Notes: generated from the sequence alone by a model not told the origin. Positions 44,230 to 56,371 are shown, counted from the first letter of the stretch. The stretch is 64,000 nucleotides of DNA from Cliona cf. orientalis (GCA_963930775.1 OZ005701.1:4967669-5031668); one strand, 5' to 3'. Numbers and translations are program-made.

Positions 44230-46344
44230 TTTTTTTTTTTTTTTTTTCTCTATAATACTTTATGCATAATGCAATGGACATACAATAGCAGTGACACAGC
44301 TAATCAAGTACATGCCCTATATATATACTATACTAAAAAAAAAAAAAAATACATAGATATATGATGGTAATTAACCAATATGCGCAAATAATAAGAGTAA
44401 TTAAGACAAGCTATGCATGAAAGACATGTAGGAATTAGCAAATACACAACTAGTGTCCAGGGAGTTCCACTGTTGTATTGTATGAGGAAAAAAAGAATAT
44501 TTGTAGGAATTAGTGTGAGCAAATGGCACAGTGAGCTGTAGGCAATGAGTACTTCTGCTGGAGCAATAGTTCCTGAGAGTCGTGAAAGACTCCGTTTCGG
44601 GGAAATAGCAAAATTCATGGAGGATTTTAAACAAGAGTCCAAGCTTGAGGTTCAGCCTACGTTCCTCTAGAGAGGAGAGCTCGAAGATCTCAAGCAAGTC
44701 CTGGTACCCTGCATCCCATCTACGAGCTGCCATCCTGCAGGCAAGCTTTTGTACTTTCTCCAGCTTGGCCTTATCCTTGGCTAGGTGGGGGTCCCAGACC
44801 TGACAAGCATAGTCGAGATGAGGTCTGACCAATGTGAGGTAGAGCTGCTTCAGCGATTCACTGTCTGTATACCCATAGAATCTTCTATACAACAGGCCAA
44901 GCACTTTCATTGCTTTAGAGTAGACATTGGCAATATGTGACGACCAGCAGAGATTATCAGTAAGGAGGAGGCCGAGGTACTTGTAACTTTCTACTCTCTC
45001 CAAAGGGCCATTGTGTAAGTAAAGTGGAATTGGCGGAAGGGTTGGAGTATGCTTGCGTGAGACAACCATATACTTGCATTTCGGTTGACTGAATGTCAAG
45101 TGATTTGTAGTAGACCACTGATCAAGTAGCGTAATTGCCTCCTGAAGTACAACGTAGTCATGAGTATTTGTGATGAGGTGATACAATAGGATATCATCTG
45201 CAAATAGATTGACTTTGGAAGAGAGTGCTTCAATTATGCTGGAAATATCATCAATGTAAATCAGAAAGAGTAGAGGACCCAGTACAGAGCCCTGCGGAAC
45301 ACCCGAGAGTACAGGAGCTGTGCAGGACATGGATCCATTAATGACAACTGCCTGGGTTCGATTAGCTAAATAATTGTGCAGCCACTTAGTGATGTGCTTA
45401 TCCAGCCCAATAGCATTCAGCTTAGACAGGAGTGGAGCATGAGGAACGGAGTCGAACGCTTTTTTCAAATCGAAGAATACCGCACAGACTTCCTTTCCAT
45501 CCTCCAAGGCCTTGAACCACTCATTTGTGCAGTAAAGTAAGGCAGTTACCGTTGATCGACTTTCCAAGAATCCCCACTGATAAGCAGATAGCGGATGATT
45601 CATCTGAAGGTGCTCCAAGATGATAGAATAAACGTGTCGCTCCAGAATCTTACTAATGATGGGTAATAGAGAAATTGGTCTATAGTTGGAGGGACTAGAA
45701 GTATTAGAATTCTTTGGAATGGGGACTATAAGAGATTTCTTCCACTGAGACGGAATTATTCCCGTCTTAAGTGACTCATTGAACAACTTTGTGATTGATG
45801 GAGCTATGCTTGCTGCAGTATTCTTGAGCATGTTGGCAGAGATTCCATCCTGACCACTTGCTTTGGATTGGTCTAGCTTGGTAAGGAACTTGTATATCTC
45901 ATGCTCACAGCACGAAATGTCGTTACACTGATGCAAGTACTGGTTGGAGGAGAGTGGCGGGTGGGATGGATTGAAGCAGGAACGAAAGTAGGAGTTTAGC
46001 ATATCGGCCTTCTCGGTATTGCTATGAGCTACAGTACCATTGTGCACCAAGGTAGGTATTGACTGCTTGTTTTTATTAAGATATTTTACTGCTTTCCAAA
46101 ACTCCTTTGGGCTTCTCGGATTTAACCTGCGATAGTACTTCTTCTTAGCCAAGCGAATCATAGCTACAGTTCTATTACGAGCGATTCTGTAACGGTGGAA
46201 GTTTCCATTCTTCTTTGCCTGTTTGAAGAGCAAGTTTCTCTTTTTTATAGACCGTGTAATTGATCTATTCAGCCAGGGGAGGTTCCTTCTCGAGGGCAGT
46301 AGCCTGTTAGGTATTGTTTGCTTCATTATGTTCATGAATTGATT
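44230..46344 (-). mobile_element. Nested non-LTR retrotransposon (LINE), 5'-truncated
   Basis: The insert splits the helicase codon between KVDD and IFGDIS. Its sense-strand 3' end is an A-run (T-run at 44229-44247). It starts inside the ORF2-type protein: no endonuclease domain, only linker and reverse transcriptase, as expected of 5' truncation. No clear target duplication was seen. Confidence 0.85.
44401..46335 (-). CDS. LINE reverse transcriptase, 644-aa open frame
   Basis: Motifs in order: WKKSLIVPIPKNSNTSSPSN YRPISLLP-type region (motif 1), AVFFDLKKAFDSVPH (motif A), SGVPQGSVLGPLLFLIYIDD (motif B), NLFADDILLY (motif C with FADD), then the C-terminal VRPHLDYACQVWDPHLAKDK region seen in CR1/L2/Rex-type LINEs. 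No frameshift or stop in 644 codons, so the insertion is recent compared with the decayed host Helentron. The apparent ATG is internal to the original protein. Clade is inferred. Confidence 0.85.
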   Translation of the reverse strand: MNIMKQTIPNRLLPSRRNLPWLNRSITRSIKKRNLLFKQAKKNGNFHRYRIARNRTVAMIRLAKKKYYRRLNPRSPKEFWKAVKYLNKNKQSIPTLVHNGTVAHSNTEKADMLNSYFRSCFNPSHPPLSSNQYLHQCNDISCCEHEIYKFLTKLDQSKASGQDGISANMLKNTAASIAPSITKLFNESLKTGIIPSQWKKSLIVPIPKNSNTSSPSNYRPISLLPIISKILERHVYSIILEHLQMNHPLSAYQWGFLESRSTVTALLYCTNEWFKALEDGKEVCAVFFDLKKAFDSVPHAPLLSKLNAIGLDKHITKWLHNYLANRTQAVVINGSMSCTAPVLSGVPQGSVLGPLLFLIYIDDISSIIEALSSKVNLFADDILLYHLITNTHDYVVLQEAITLLDQWSTTNHLTFSQPKCKYMVVSRKHTPTLPPIPLYLHNGPLERVESYKYLGLLLTDNLCWSSHIANVYSKAMKVLGLLYRRFYGYTDSESLKQLYLTLVRPHLDYACQVWDPHLAKDKAKLEKVQKLACRMAARRWDAGYQDLLEIFELSSLEERRLNLKLGLLFKILHEFCYFPETESFTTLRNYCSSRSTHCLQLTVPFAHTNSYKYSFFPHTIQQWNSLDTSCVFANSYMSFMHSLS

Positions 46345-46890
46345 GTATCATCTACTTTACCCTTCAGCTGCTGGAGTCGCTTGTGGATCTGGAGCAGCAT
46401 ACTGGAACCAACCATAGAGACCTCATCAATAATGAGCAGTTGCAAATTGGACAGCTTTGTTCTGAGAGTGTTCAGCTTGTCCTGTGTGAGAGGCTGGGAG
46501 CTAAACTTTGATGTACCAAGTAGAAGTGCTGAGTGTATAGTCATCCCGTGGATGTTAAATGCAGCAACTCCTGTGGGTGCTGTTAGCAACACTACCACAT
46601 CTTCTTGTCCTGAGAGGAGTAACAACTTTATTGCATCTCTGTGAATGAGTGAGATGACATAGCTTTTACCAACTCCACCCGGACCACTGACAAACACTCT
46701 GTAAGGCGCTTGATGGCTTCTCCTTTCTTCATAGCTGTGACAGCATCTTTACACCACTTTCTATGATAGTTCACAATCTGTCGTTGCTTGGTGTTTAGAA
46801 TTGATGGTACTCATCTGGTGGAATAAGTGTTCTGTTGGTTTCCAAGCTAAACCTCTGGAGCAGGGGAGTTGTTTGCTGCTGCTGAAAAAG
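46345..46890 (-). pseudogene. Helentron Pif1-like helicase, first part
   Basis: RVFVSGPGGVGKSYVISLIH is the Walker A loop, VVVLLTAPTGVAAFNIHGMT is motif Ia, and LQLLIIDEVSMVGSSMLLQI is Walker B. The frame is open from 46697 until the LINE insertion after RLQQLKGKVDD. The upstream stretch 46700-46890 has frame breaks. Confidence 0.85.
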
Positions 46891-47979
46891 TGAGATAAAG
46901 ACACTCCTGAAGATATCAGCATGGATGAACTCTTTCTGAAAGCAGGAGTATCATCTAACATATACCTGTGCGGATTGAAGATATGCTCCACTGGAAACAG
47001 TGCTGTCATGCAAAGAAAACCATCAGAATCATGGATCAACACTTATAATCCAGATGTCCTCAGAATATGGAAAGCCAACATGGATTTGCAGTATATCCTG
47101 GATCCATATGCATGTGTGATGTACATAGCTGCATACATGCTCAAGAGTGAATGATCAATGGGAGAACTTCTGAAGCAGGTGTCCAAAGAATGTGGAGGTG
47201 AACAAATTAGAACCCAGCTGAGACGTCTTGGATCGGTCTTCCTCGACCATCGTGAAGTCAGTGCTCAGGAAGCAGTGTACAGAATCCTGTCATTGCCACT
47301 CAAACAAATGAGCAGGAAAATCATCTTTGTCAATACAGCTGCCAAAGAAGACAGGGTATCCCTACTGAAACCTATTAATCAGATTCAACACATGGATGAA
47401 GACTCAGAAGACATCTATATCAGACCAGCTTGATAGATAGATATGCTGCTAGACCTGATCAACTCAATCACACGACTCGTAGTGGACAAGAGGTTCCAGA
47501 AGATGAGACTAGTGATGTATTGCCCAGAACTGAAGATGGAGAAAGTAGGCGAAGTGAAAGCATTAAACTTAAGAATGACCTTGGACGCATGTATACGTAC
47601 AAACGAAGGAGAGAAGCCATTATTCGATTTCACCGGTTTTACCAAGAGAAAGAGCCAAGTAAGGTGTACAGATCCAAGATAATGCTTTATCTTCCATGGA
47701 GAGATGAAAATTCTGACCTACTAGGTGGATATATGAACTTCCAAAGTCATTATGAAGACAAAAAAGATGATATTTTGGAGAATGAAAGGAAGTACAGTCA
47801 GAATGCTACTGAAATTGATGAAGCCATTGATGATCTAACTGAGCATGGACCACCCCAGCATGCATGGGACCAAGTAGCTCCAGGTGCAGCTGAACAACAA
47901 GCTCAAGCTCAAGAAGAGGGTGTTGAAGAAATGAGAACCATTGAGCAGGAAGACTTGGATGCAAACGCACATCTAGAAT
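46890..47979 (+). pseudogene. Inverted central block of the Helentron
   Basis: This block is coded on the opposite strand from the rest: DKDTPEDISMDELFLKAGVS, YNPDVLRIWKANMDLQYILD, PYACVMYIAAYMLKSE, RTQLRRLGSVFLDHREVSAQ, RSKIMLYLPWRDENSDLLGG, ATEIDEAIDDLTEHGPPQHA and EQEDLDANAHL. Its first residues continue the Rep part ending AVKALAAVRKILD, and its last residues lead into the QQQ-PLLQRF stretch left of 46890, so both ends sit exactly where an inversion predicts. Frame breaks lie near 47155, 47430 and 47600. Confidence 0.85.
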
Positions 47980-48029
47980 TTTCCGCACAGCAGCTAGGGC
48001 TTTCACTGCCTGTTCAGCTTGTTCTTCTG

Positions 48030-49341
48030 GATATGTGGCAGCAGTGGACTGATGAGCAATCACTGTCTTTGGGCTTGGTGGACGAGGATAGTGGAATCAA
48101 CACTTGCCATTTCTCCTGCATGTGGCTGAGTGCCGGTGCTTCTGAACTTTGGAGACCAGCTGAGACAATTCTTCATCATCTGGGATGTTGCATTTGACAT
48201 ACTGGTCAATGAAGCTGCACACCTCTTCGTCAGTGTTGACATTCAACTTGGGTGCGTCCTTGATCCAGAGGATGGTGTGAGCATGAGGAGATCCTCTGGC
48301 TTGGAACTCGATTCTGATGGCATAGTCGACTAGTTCACCAAGAGGATGAGCTGTACTCTTGAGGAACACCTGAAAGAAGGTGTTGAGACGATACTGAAAG
48401 TGTCTGGCTGCAGTGACTGGATTTTGTCTCAACCACTTGCTCTTCTCCTCAAATGACATTATTTTCACATCGTCATCAGTCAGTATAGTGCCATACTGTC
48501 TGGCTATTGTCTGGATGACGTCTGGCCACTGCATGTCTGCTGCTGAGAGAGTGAAGAACCATGTTGGAATTCCTAGCTGCCTGATCATCCCAAGTACATC
48601 ATACATGACTCTTTGGAAATAAGCTGGTGAACCACGTATATTCTTAAGGAAGCGGTAAGCACGGTCTTTCTGGATCATCTCGTTGACAACATGCTGATTT
48701 TTTTATTGATCCTGCAGTGAGCACCTGTCCTCTGTGCAATCTCCCCTGAGTTTGTCTGAGTGCAATACTAGCATCATCAGCAACCTGTTTGCTTTCAACA
48801 GCATACTGTGCTGTCAGCAAGTACTCAATATCCCTTGCAAACCTTCCATCTGCATCAAGCAGTCTCTGGTTGAAGTACTTGTGAACTGTGAGCTTTGTCT
48901 TTCTCTCAGTAATCAAACCAAATTTGCCAGTTGGATATTTGGTTGGGTTGCACATTTCTTCAAAGTATTTGTCTTGTAGGATATACCGATTGGCTTGTGT
49001 CCTTCACCTGGAGCAATAGCGAAGATGTTATCTGTTGTTGCATCAACTGTATCTTCCCTCAGCAGGCAGCTGTCATAGGGCAATCCTCTGAACTGGGCTT
49101 GATGCTTTAAGGCTTCCTGATCTTCAACAAATTCTTGGTCATATTTTTCCTCTGGGGATCCAAGTACCTGACTTTCCGACAAAGTGCTAGCAGTGCAATG
49201 CTCTTCAAGCTTTATAAGAGCCTGGTAGTGGAATTGGCCAATCAAGCCTAGGTGGATGACTCCAATGGAAGTGTGGTGAGAGGTTCTGACTAGTTCCATG
49301 TCAGGATTGATGGTCGAGATGATATGTATGTCAACATGCAT
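48030..49341 (-). pseudogene. Helentron Rep (HUH) domain region
   Basis: Fragments in order: HYQALIKLEEH; FGLITERKTKLTVHKYFNQR with DADGRFARDIEYLLTAQYAV; RGSPAYFQRVMYDVLGMIRQ; TLSAADMQWPDVIQTIA; EFQARGSPHAHTILWI. The last holds the HxH metal-binding core of HUH endonucleases. Frameshifts lie near 48680 and 48950. At 48097-48099 TGA replaces the Arg codon that should follow RRNGKC; the frame is then open (HYPRPPSPKTVIAHQST) to the inversion border. Confidence 0.85.
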
Positions 49342-49743
49342 GGAGCATGTCAGCCAGTCCCTGAACAGCTATATGATCTCCCCAGGCACCTGCATTCAGT
49401 CTTTCTAAATACTGTAACCACCTCAGTTGCTGTCTCAAGTCAACATCCTGAACAGAACTAATGACCTCGTCTTGCCTGGTTGGTGCTTCAGTATTTGCAT
49501 TAAGGGGATCATCAGCTAATATGGGGGCAGATACATAATTCCTCAAATGGGAAGAGCCATGTGTGTATGGAGAACTCTGCAGGTATTCCACAAGCTCTGC
49601 TCTCAGATTTCTCCCACTACTCTGGATGCCAATGTTCTCGAGTTGCACACCCACTGCTGAAAAGAGACAGTCTCCATCTCCCGGTACATCTTGAACTGCA
49701 AATCCTCTCTTCCTGGCCACATGGGAATTCAAAGTAGCTTCAT
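49331..49743 (-). pseudogene. Helentron OTU-type cysteine protease domain
   Basis: The exon starts after CAG at 49744. VQDVPGDGDCLFSAVGVQLE is the OTU catalytic signature (D-G-D-C), and LRAELVEYLQSSP follows as the usual helix. The catalytic His region is near WGDHIAVQGLADML, which fits the expected W-GD---V-A-A pattern, with its own His after the stop (frame continues through MHVDIHIIS). OTU domains are deubiquitinase-like; in Helentrons their role is unknown. Confidence 0.8.
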
Positions 49744-50034
49744 CTGAATACCGAAAAAGAGGAACATAATTTTTATATTTGTTAATATCTTTCTCAACAT
49801 ACTAGTATAATTATTATAAACAAAAGGATATAATTATTAATTGGGGATATCTCATTGTTACTGTGGGAATAGTTTTTATCTCTAGACATAATACTGCATA
49901 CAATGAATTAATAATTGTCTATAGATTCATATCAACGTATTCACACATGCACACAGTACACTCGTGCACACACAATGCATACATACACAATGCACTGTCA
50001 CCATAGAATGTAAGTTAATTAGCACATCACTTAC

Positions 50035-51130
50035 CATTCAGTTGCAGTTGTTCAGTGACCATTTGACTAGTAGCTGATGATGGTGGTGGACACTGCTCTG
50101 CTGATACTGCCTCCCAAAGATCAGCATCGTCTTGTCCAGCATTGCTTGTCCAGTCGTCGTTGATTTCTATATCTTTATACAATGAGTTATTCAATTTTAA
50201 CCACTGTAGTGCAGCAAGCACTTTAGCTGATCGTACATATTGTGTCCCTTGTAGGACAGCTTTCGCTTTAGCTTCATTGGAACCATCGCATTTGAGATGG
50301 AAGCCTTGGTAGAAGGGTACACACAGGAGTCAGATCAGTGGGGACTTTGACAGCTGGTCCATAGCTAAATGGCACGTTGTTTGCCATAGGGAAGTGCCAC
50401 CATCTTCATGAAGGGGATCCTCAGCGAAATAAACCGCACCTCCAATGAATTTAAGTCTGATAACTCTGATGGTATATCCTCAAGGTCCAAATTATTGGCC
50501 TTGGCTTGAGCAGGCAACTTTCCCCTCTTTAGTGCATTGTTACATGTTTTGCACATCCACTGTTTGGTTCCAGAATGAGGTACAGTGAATTCATCAGGTG
50601 CATTGCTGTATTTGGAGACTTTGGACTCGATTAGCTACAGTTTTCCTGTACATCAAGCGATTGCAGCAGACACACATGTAATCTGGCCCTTCTTTAGTAG
50701 CTGCGATGAAGGCTTGAGAAGCTTGCAAGATGCTGCTGGTCATAGATCTCTCTCTGATGCGGCATTGTCTCTTTGCTTGTGCTTCTCTCTCTCTGAAGTC
50801 ATCTGACTGGCACGTACTAGCCATAGCCTGAGCTTCCCTCTCTCTGTATTCTGCGGACTGACGCTTGGTAGCCATAGCCTGAGCTTCTTTCTCTCTGTAT
50901 TCAGCGGACTAGCCTTAGCCACAGCATCTTTCTCTCTGTATTCAGCAGACTGACGTTTAGTAGCCTTAGCCACAGCCTCTTTCTCTCTGTATTCAGCGGA
51001 CTGACGCTTGGTAGCCATACTACGGCATAGCCTGAGCTTCTTTTTCTCTGTATTCAGCAGACTGACGTTTAGTAGCCTTAGCCACAGCCTCTCTCTCTCT
51101 GCAATCAACAGATTGACGCTTAGTGGCCAT
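50035..51130 (-). pseudogene. Helentron N-terminal region: repeats and zinc fingers
   Basis: ATG at 51130 opens MATKRQSVDCREREAVAK, followed by six or so imperfect copies of the 54-bp unit ATKRQSAEYREKEAVAKA with frame changes. Then GPDYMCVCCNRLMYRKTV and WMCKTCNNALKRGKLPAQAK, two Cys pairs typical of Helitron N termini. SLEVRFISLRIPFMKMVALP and LAALQWLKLNNSLYKDI follow. The exon ends at a GTAAGT donor (50034). Frameshifts occur near 50300 and 50590. Confidence 0.8.
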
Positions 51131-51364
51131 GGACGACGCCGTCTGCCGTCTCCTACTGCATATAGTTACCGTAGACTCGAATGCAAGAACCGTGAAGTAC
51201 GCATCAGCACTCACCTATCCTTCTTAGGTTTTTTTTAGTTCACTTTCAACCTCGATCATTTCTCGAGCTTTCAATGAACGTTTTCGCTCTCTGCGTAATT
51301 CCATCTTTGATGAACTGAGCAAACCTGTCATTGTCGAGGCACACGGTCATTGTATCGAAATTTT

Positions 51365-51950
51365 ATTGGATGATGTCTTGCGCTTGCGCATGCGCATGAT
51401 CTGCATGCATGAGGCATGATAGTAGGCACTGTCGATAGGCGTGGCTACGATGGCTAACAAAAAGGCACTATTTCTGACGCTCGTAGATAGTATCTATCGA
51501 TTTGAAATATACTGAAGCCAGTTTTTGGGCAAATTCGACTGATTCCTTATGCTTATGAATCGCACAGGTGCCTAGGTCTCGAGATGTGAATAGCAGTGAG
51601 CTAATACAAGCAAGTGATAATAGAATGCTTAGTATTACTAGGGAGTCATTGCTAATTGATAGGTTGTTCCAAAGGGAGAGGGAATGAGGATAAAAATATA
51701 TATGGCATTGGTGGCCCTATTCTCCAATGGACACAAATTTTAATGTTACCCACATATGTGCATACTTCCAACATAAATCCAATTGGGAATAAATATATGG
51801 ACGACATGTGGAGACACTATGACATTACCAGGTATGTACCAACAGAAACTTGGCTAAAGCCACGCGTAACACGAAGTGATCAATAATAGGCACCGCCACA
51901 TTCAACCAATGCTTCATGAGTCGGGCCAAAAAGGCACTATTATAAGCAGT
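51365..51950. repeat. Dispersed repeats upstream of array copy 3
   Basis: 51365-51590 matches 26802-27240. 51690-51950 matches 55835-56080, 38870-39065 and 59635-59830 and can be read as NKYMDDMWRHYDITRYVPTE followed by TWLKPRVT. The reading is kept best at 51656-51886 and 55905-56016. Confidence 0.6.
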
Positions 51951-52179
51951 TCCTCATTTAAGGCTGCAGAATATATATTTACTTTTTGTGATCATTCACT
52001 GCTATTCAATGATTTTAACTCTCAATTGAAGGAATCTCTGTCACTGAACAGAAGGTATATGTACCTGCAGAGGAAGGAAGACCATTGAATAAACACAGTA
52101 TAACAGAGTCTGTTGAATGAAGGAGCTGCTGTGAACCAGTCAATTATAAAACCTAAAAGGTAGCTATAGTGTCAAAGTG

Positions 52180-53998
52180 ATGGACATACAACGTAAAATG
52201 TGTCATATATTTACACTGCTAGCTATTGTAGCTATGGCTGTTGGTACTAGCCAACAACAGTATTCGGATACAATGCCATTGTCCAATGATATAAGAATAC
52301 AAGGCCTTACAAATGAGCCGACAGATTGTCCAACCTGGATGTATTTTGCAAATGTCTCAGGAGAGTGCATCTGTGGTATCACTGATTTCCATGCAGTCAA
52401 GTGTGACCAATCAACTGGAAAGGTATATGTCTTAGATTGTTATCAAATGACGTATGATGAAGAGTATCAACAAGTTGTTGTGGGTGCATCCATCTACGGC
52501 ATCTCCCATCCAAGTGACCAGTTTGATATCTACCATGAAGTGCCTATGAATTTATCATAACTAAATGAAGCCGTATGTGGTTCATACAATCGAAAGGGCA
52601 GGCTGTGTGGTGAATGTAAAGAGTCCTACAGTCCCCTCGTGTATTCATACAAGATAAGTTGTGAGAAATGCTCAGGAAAGGAGAGTAAACAAAATATTTT
52701 AAAGTTTATGGTGATTATTCTAATACCATGCATTGACAGCTTTTTATTTGGTGGTCGTACTATTTAAGTTCAATGCTAACTCACCCAAGGTACATGGATT
52801 TATACTGTACGCACAACTGGTGTCAGCTCCATTTGTCATTAGGGTGTTGCTTGCCAATGCATACATGACCACTGGAGTGAAAATCTTGTCGACGCTGTAT
52901 GGTATTTGGAATCTTGATTTCTTTCGTACTCTTTATCCTGATATGTGCGTAAGCCTAACAACTCTCCAAGTCATTTCCTTAGATTATATAATTGCAATCT
53001 ATCCTCTCCTATTGATGGCACTTACTCTTTTGCTTTTTAAACTGCATTTTCATGACTGCAAAATCATACGGTGTGTCTGGTATCCATTTCACAAATGCCT
53101 ATCAATCATTAAGAAGGACTGGTGCAAACAGGTGTCCATGATCGATGTCTTTGCTACATTCTTGCTACTTTCTTATGGCAGAGTAATGAGTGCTAGTTTT
53201 AACCTGCTCATCTACACATCCGTTGTAAACTCAAGAGGCGATTTTAGAAGTAAATACCTTTATTATGATCCCAGTTATGAATTCTTTGGTAAAGATCACC
53301 TACCATATGGAATTCTAGCTTCATTCATGCTTATCTGCTTCAATATTTTCCCTTTATTACTACTTTTCTTTTATCCAATGAAATGCTTTCAAGCATGTCT
53401 AAACCGCCTTAAACTTAGTTGCCTTGCTTTGCATACATTCGTTGACTCATTTGCTGGTTGCTATAAGGATGGAACAGAGCCAGGAACACAAGACTGCCGC
53501 TACTTCGCTGCATTATACCTACTCATTCGAATTTTTTTACTATATCATCTACGACGTTGTACACACTGATATCTTTTTCGGAATATTTGGCATAGTATCC
53601 AGCATTATATTGTTTCTCTATTTCATTATTCAGCCGTATAAGCCTAAGTATTCAGTATACAACAAAGTAACTCTAACAATGATCACAGCTATTGTCCTTA
53701 CAATGTTTAGTGCAGTTAACGTGGTCATTGCCCATAACAAGATGTATCAAGCAGTCAGTTTGTCTATTGCACTCTTAAGTATCTCCTTCCTTGTGCCTCT
53801 ATTGTACATAACATGTATAGCAATGAGGTGGATAAATTGTTGAGTCCACTAAAACTCCTAATTATGAACACAAACAAGTCTCAAATTTCATCCGAGGAGT
53901 CTGCACTGATTAATAGAGAAGATCGTGTTCAGTCACTATACAATACTATGTCATTGAATCAAGATACTGCTTGTGATTATTGTATCACTAACAGCTGA
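52180..53998 (+). pseudogene. Multi-pass membrane protein, array copy 3 (multiple lesions)
   Basis: Relative to copy 2: CAA to TAA at 52558-52560; a 4-bp insertion near 52729 (ccatgcattgac vs ccattgac); an in-frame 3-bp loss at 52863; an extra T in the run near 53531; a 10-bp loss near 53833; and a deletion removing the normal stop region near 53965. It has the Cys form LDCYQ. It is a clear pseudogene. Confidence 0.9.
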
Positions 53999-55130
53999 AC
54001 CACAGACACTGAAACTATTGCTTTAATAATTATTAGCAGCCATTAATAAATAAAATTAATTATGTCCATACTGATCACTCGATCCAATAGCATTAACTGA
54101 ATTCTGGCCAGCAATTTTCCTACTGTATAATACATTGGTGGGAATTAGTTTGGTGGTTTGCTATTGCAACAAGTAAGTTGAAATCCACCAAGAATGCATA
54201 CACCTCCATGGCCAAGTGGAAAGGAATGCAATGCCATGTTCATGCAGTTTGTTGTTGTAAATATGTGAAGTTCACATACTACTATACGGTGCTGCCCCAA
54301 ATCATTCATTTCTGGCGCAAAAAAGAGCACTTTGATTCTGTGCACGTTCAAACATTTGGCTGCTTAACTTTAGTATTTACGTCAACATTAAAATGCCGTT
54401 GTCATTATCTGCACTATTGGATATATCTATAATGATCAAAATTTCACGTACAACCACGCATAACCTCATTGTACCCACCAATCTTGCTTGCTCTAATTGT
54501 GTGTTTACATGGTCTTTTTCACCTATGCTGTTGTATTCTGAAGCTACATATTATATATGTATCGAATAGTGAACTTTATTAAGCTATCCTTTCATTCCAA
54601 TGCTTTTATTTTGAGGGACTACCTACATCCCCTGATGACCATTACAGATGTAGAGAGTGTGAGTAGCTGGGGTAAGGTTGAATTAGGAGATAATTGACTG
54701 CTGTAGCGGGATAGGTGTAGGGGTTGTGGTCTGATCCAGTGCAAGTGTGTCATCCTTGCCAAGTACTATAATATTATGTAGCAGCTCTATGGAAAGGTAT
54801 GTAGTCACCTTGGCATGTGGATGATTGGTAAACATAGATAATATTCCTGACTATAGAATCACTTTATAGCTTGGACTACTTTCAGAATGAGCATGAATTT
54901 TTGAAGAGATTGTGGAGCCCTGCTTCAGCATGCCTGTTGCATACACAGCCAAAGCCAAATAGGATTTAATTATCACTGGTGTCACTGTACAGCTGAGGTA
55001 CAACATAAGAGTTTCTTTTGTAACTGGCAGAATGCTATAGTGGAGGGTAAACCTGTAATCAGGAACTTTCTCCTGTATTTGGTACATAGGGATTAAACCT
55101 AGTTAACACAAGCAAGCTACTCACTAATCA
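53999..55130. other. 3' flank of array unit 3
   Basis: Matches the other unit flanks, including the decayed small ORF on the minus strand (about 54600-54990; TAA falls in its extension). No intact gene. Confidence 0.65.
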
Positions 55131-55289
55131 CACAGGGGAGGAGGCTAGGATGATGCATGGCTAAGGGTGGGGTCAACCAGTGTGCAGGTGTTAAACGCAT
55201 GCGTGTTGGTCATCCACTGCTATGCACTCATAGGGAAGATATCTGAAGGACTTGCAGTTTTGTATCTCTCCCGATCGCAACCACACACA

Positions 55290-55500
55290 ACCAGCTAAAT
55301 CCCATGCAAGGACCTCCTCTGAAGGACCCAGGGGACAAAGGTGAGAGCAGCAGCAGTTTCAAAGGCACTACCCTCTCCAATGAAGACACCAATATTATTG
55401 ATGGAATCATGAAATGCATGGCCAAAATAGGTCTACCTCCAACCAAGGACACTAATAGGAAAGGTAAAACGTATGCGTATAGCTACACAGTATAATCCCA
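55290..55500 (+). pseudogene. Unknown exon, copy of 40930-41250
   Basis: The frame MQGPPLKDPGDKGESSSSFK continues GTTLSNEDTNIIDGIMKCM. It lacks the good donor of the other copy (aggaaaggtaaaac). No known family. Confidence 0.4.
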
Positions 55501-56371
55501 CATAACAATGCTTGGCCATGGTATGTAAGCACGTTACACTGGAAACGCTGTACTATAATACTAAAATTAAGATTATGTAATAATGACATCATCAAAGGAA
55601 CTGATACGTATATACATAATAGGAGCAAGGGATGATACATCATCTACTAAGATCTTGCGCCCACGTGGCATTCGACAGTAGGTAATGGTCGTCAAGCGGA
55701 AATGTAACGATCCCGCGAAAATGCCCTCCCCACTTTCTTTTGCCCAATGCTATATAGCATGCACAAAGGGGGCGTAATCGCGGGATTTCATTTCTACAGT
55801 AGGCAAGCTGCTTTGAAACATGCATGGCATGGCGGCCCTATTCTCAGATGGACAAAATGCTACCCACATGTGTGCATACTTCCAACGTATTAAATAATTA
55901 TTCTCAAATCCAATTGGGAATGATTATATGGACAACATGTGGAGATACTATGACATTACCGGGTATGTACCAACAGAAACTTGGCTGAAGCCACATGTAA
56001 CACCAACTGATCAGTAATAGGCATGCACTACCACATTCAACCAATGCTTCATGAGTCGGGCCAAAAAGGCACTATTACAAGCAGTTATACCAAAATAAGC
56101 TCTATACTTTAATAACAAAATGCAACAGGTTTCCTCATTTAAGGCTGCAGAATATGTATTTACTCTTTGTGATTATTCACTGCTATTCAATGATTTGAAC
56201 TCTCAATTGAAGGAATCTCTGTCACTGAACAGGAGATTGTGTACCTGTAGAGGAAGGAAGACCATTGAATAAACACGGTATAACCGAGTCTGTTATATGA
56301 AGGAGCTGCTGTGAACCAGTCAATTAATAAAAGGTAGCTGTAGTGTCAAAGTGAAAGACATATAACGCAAA

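Larger units (their letters stand above)
42524..51130 (-). mobile_element. Degenerate Helentron with internal inversion and nested LINE
   Basis: Reading right to left: basic repeat region and zinc fingers, one intron (49744-50034), OTU-type protease, HUH Rep, an inverted 1.09-kb block, Pif1-like helicase, and an endonuclease fused to the helicase end. Fused endonuclease plus OTU fits the Helentron branch of Helitrons, which move by rolling-circle-type replication. Multiple frameshifts and nonsense codons make it inactive. Element termini were not located; the limits given are those of recognisable coding sequence. Confidence 0.85.
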
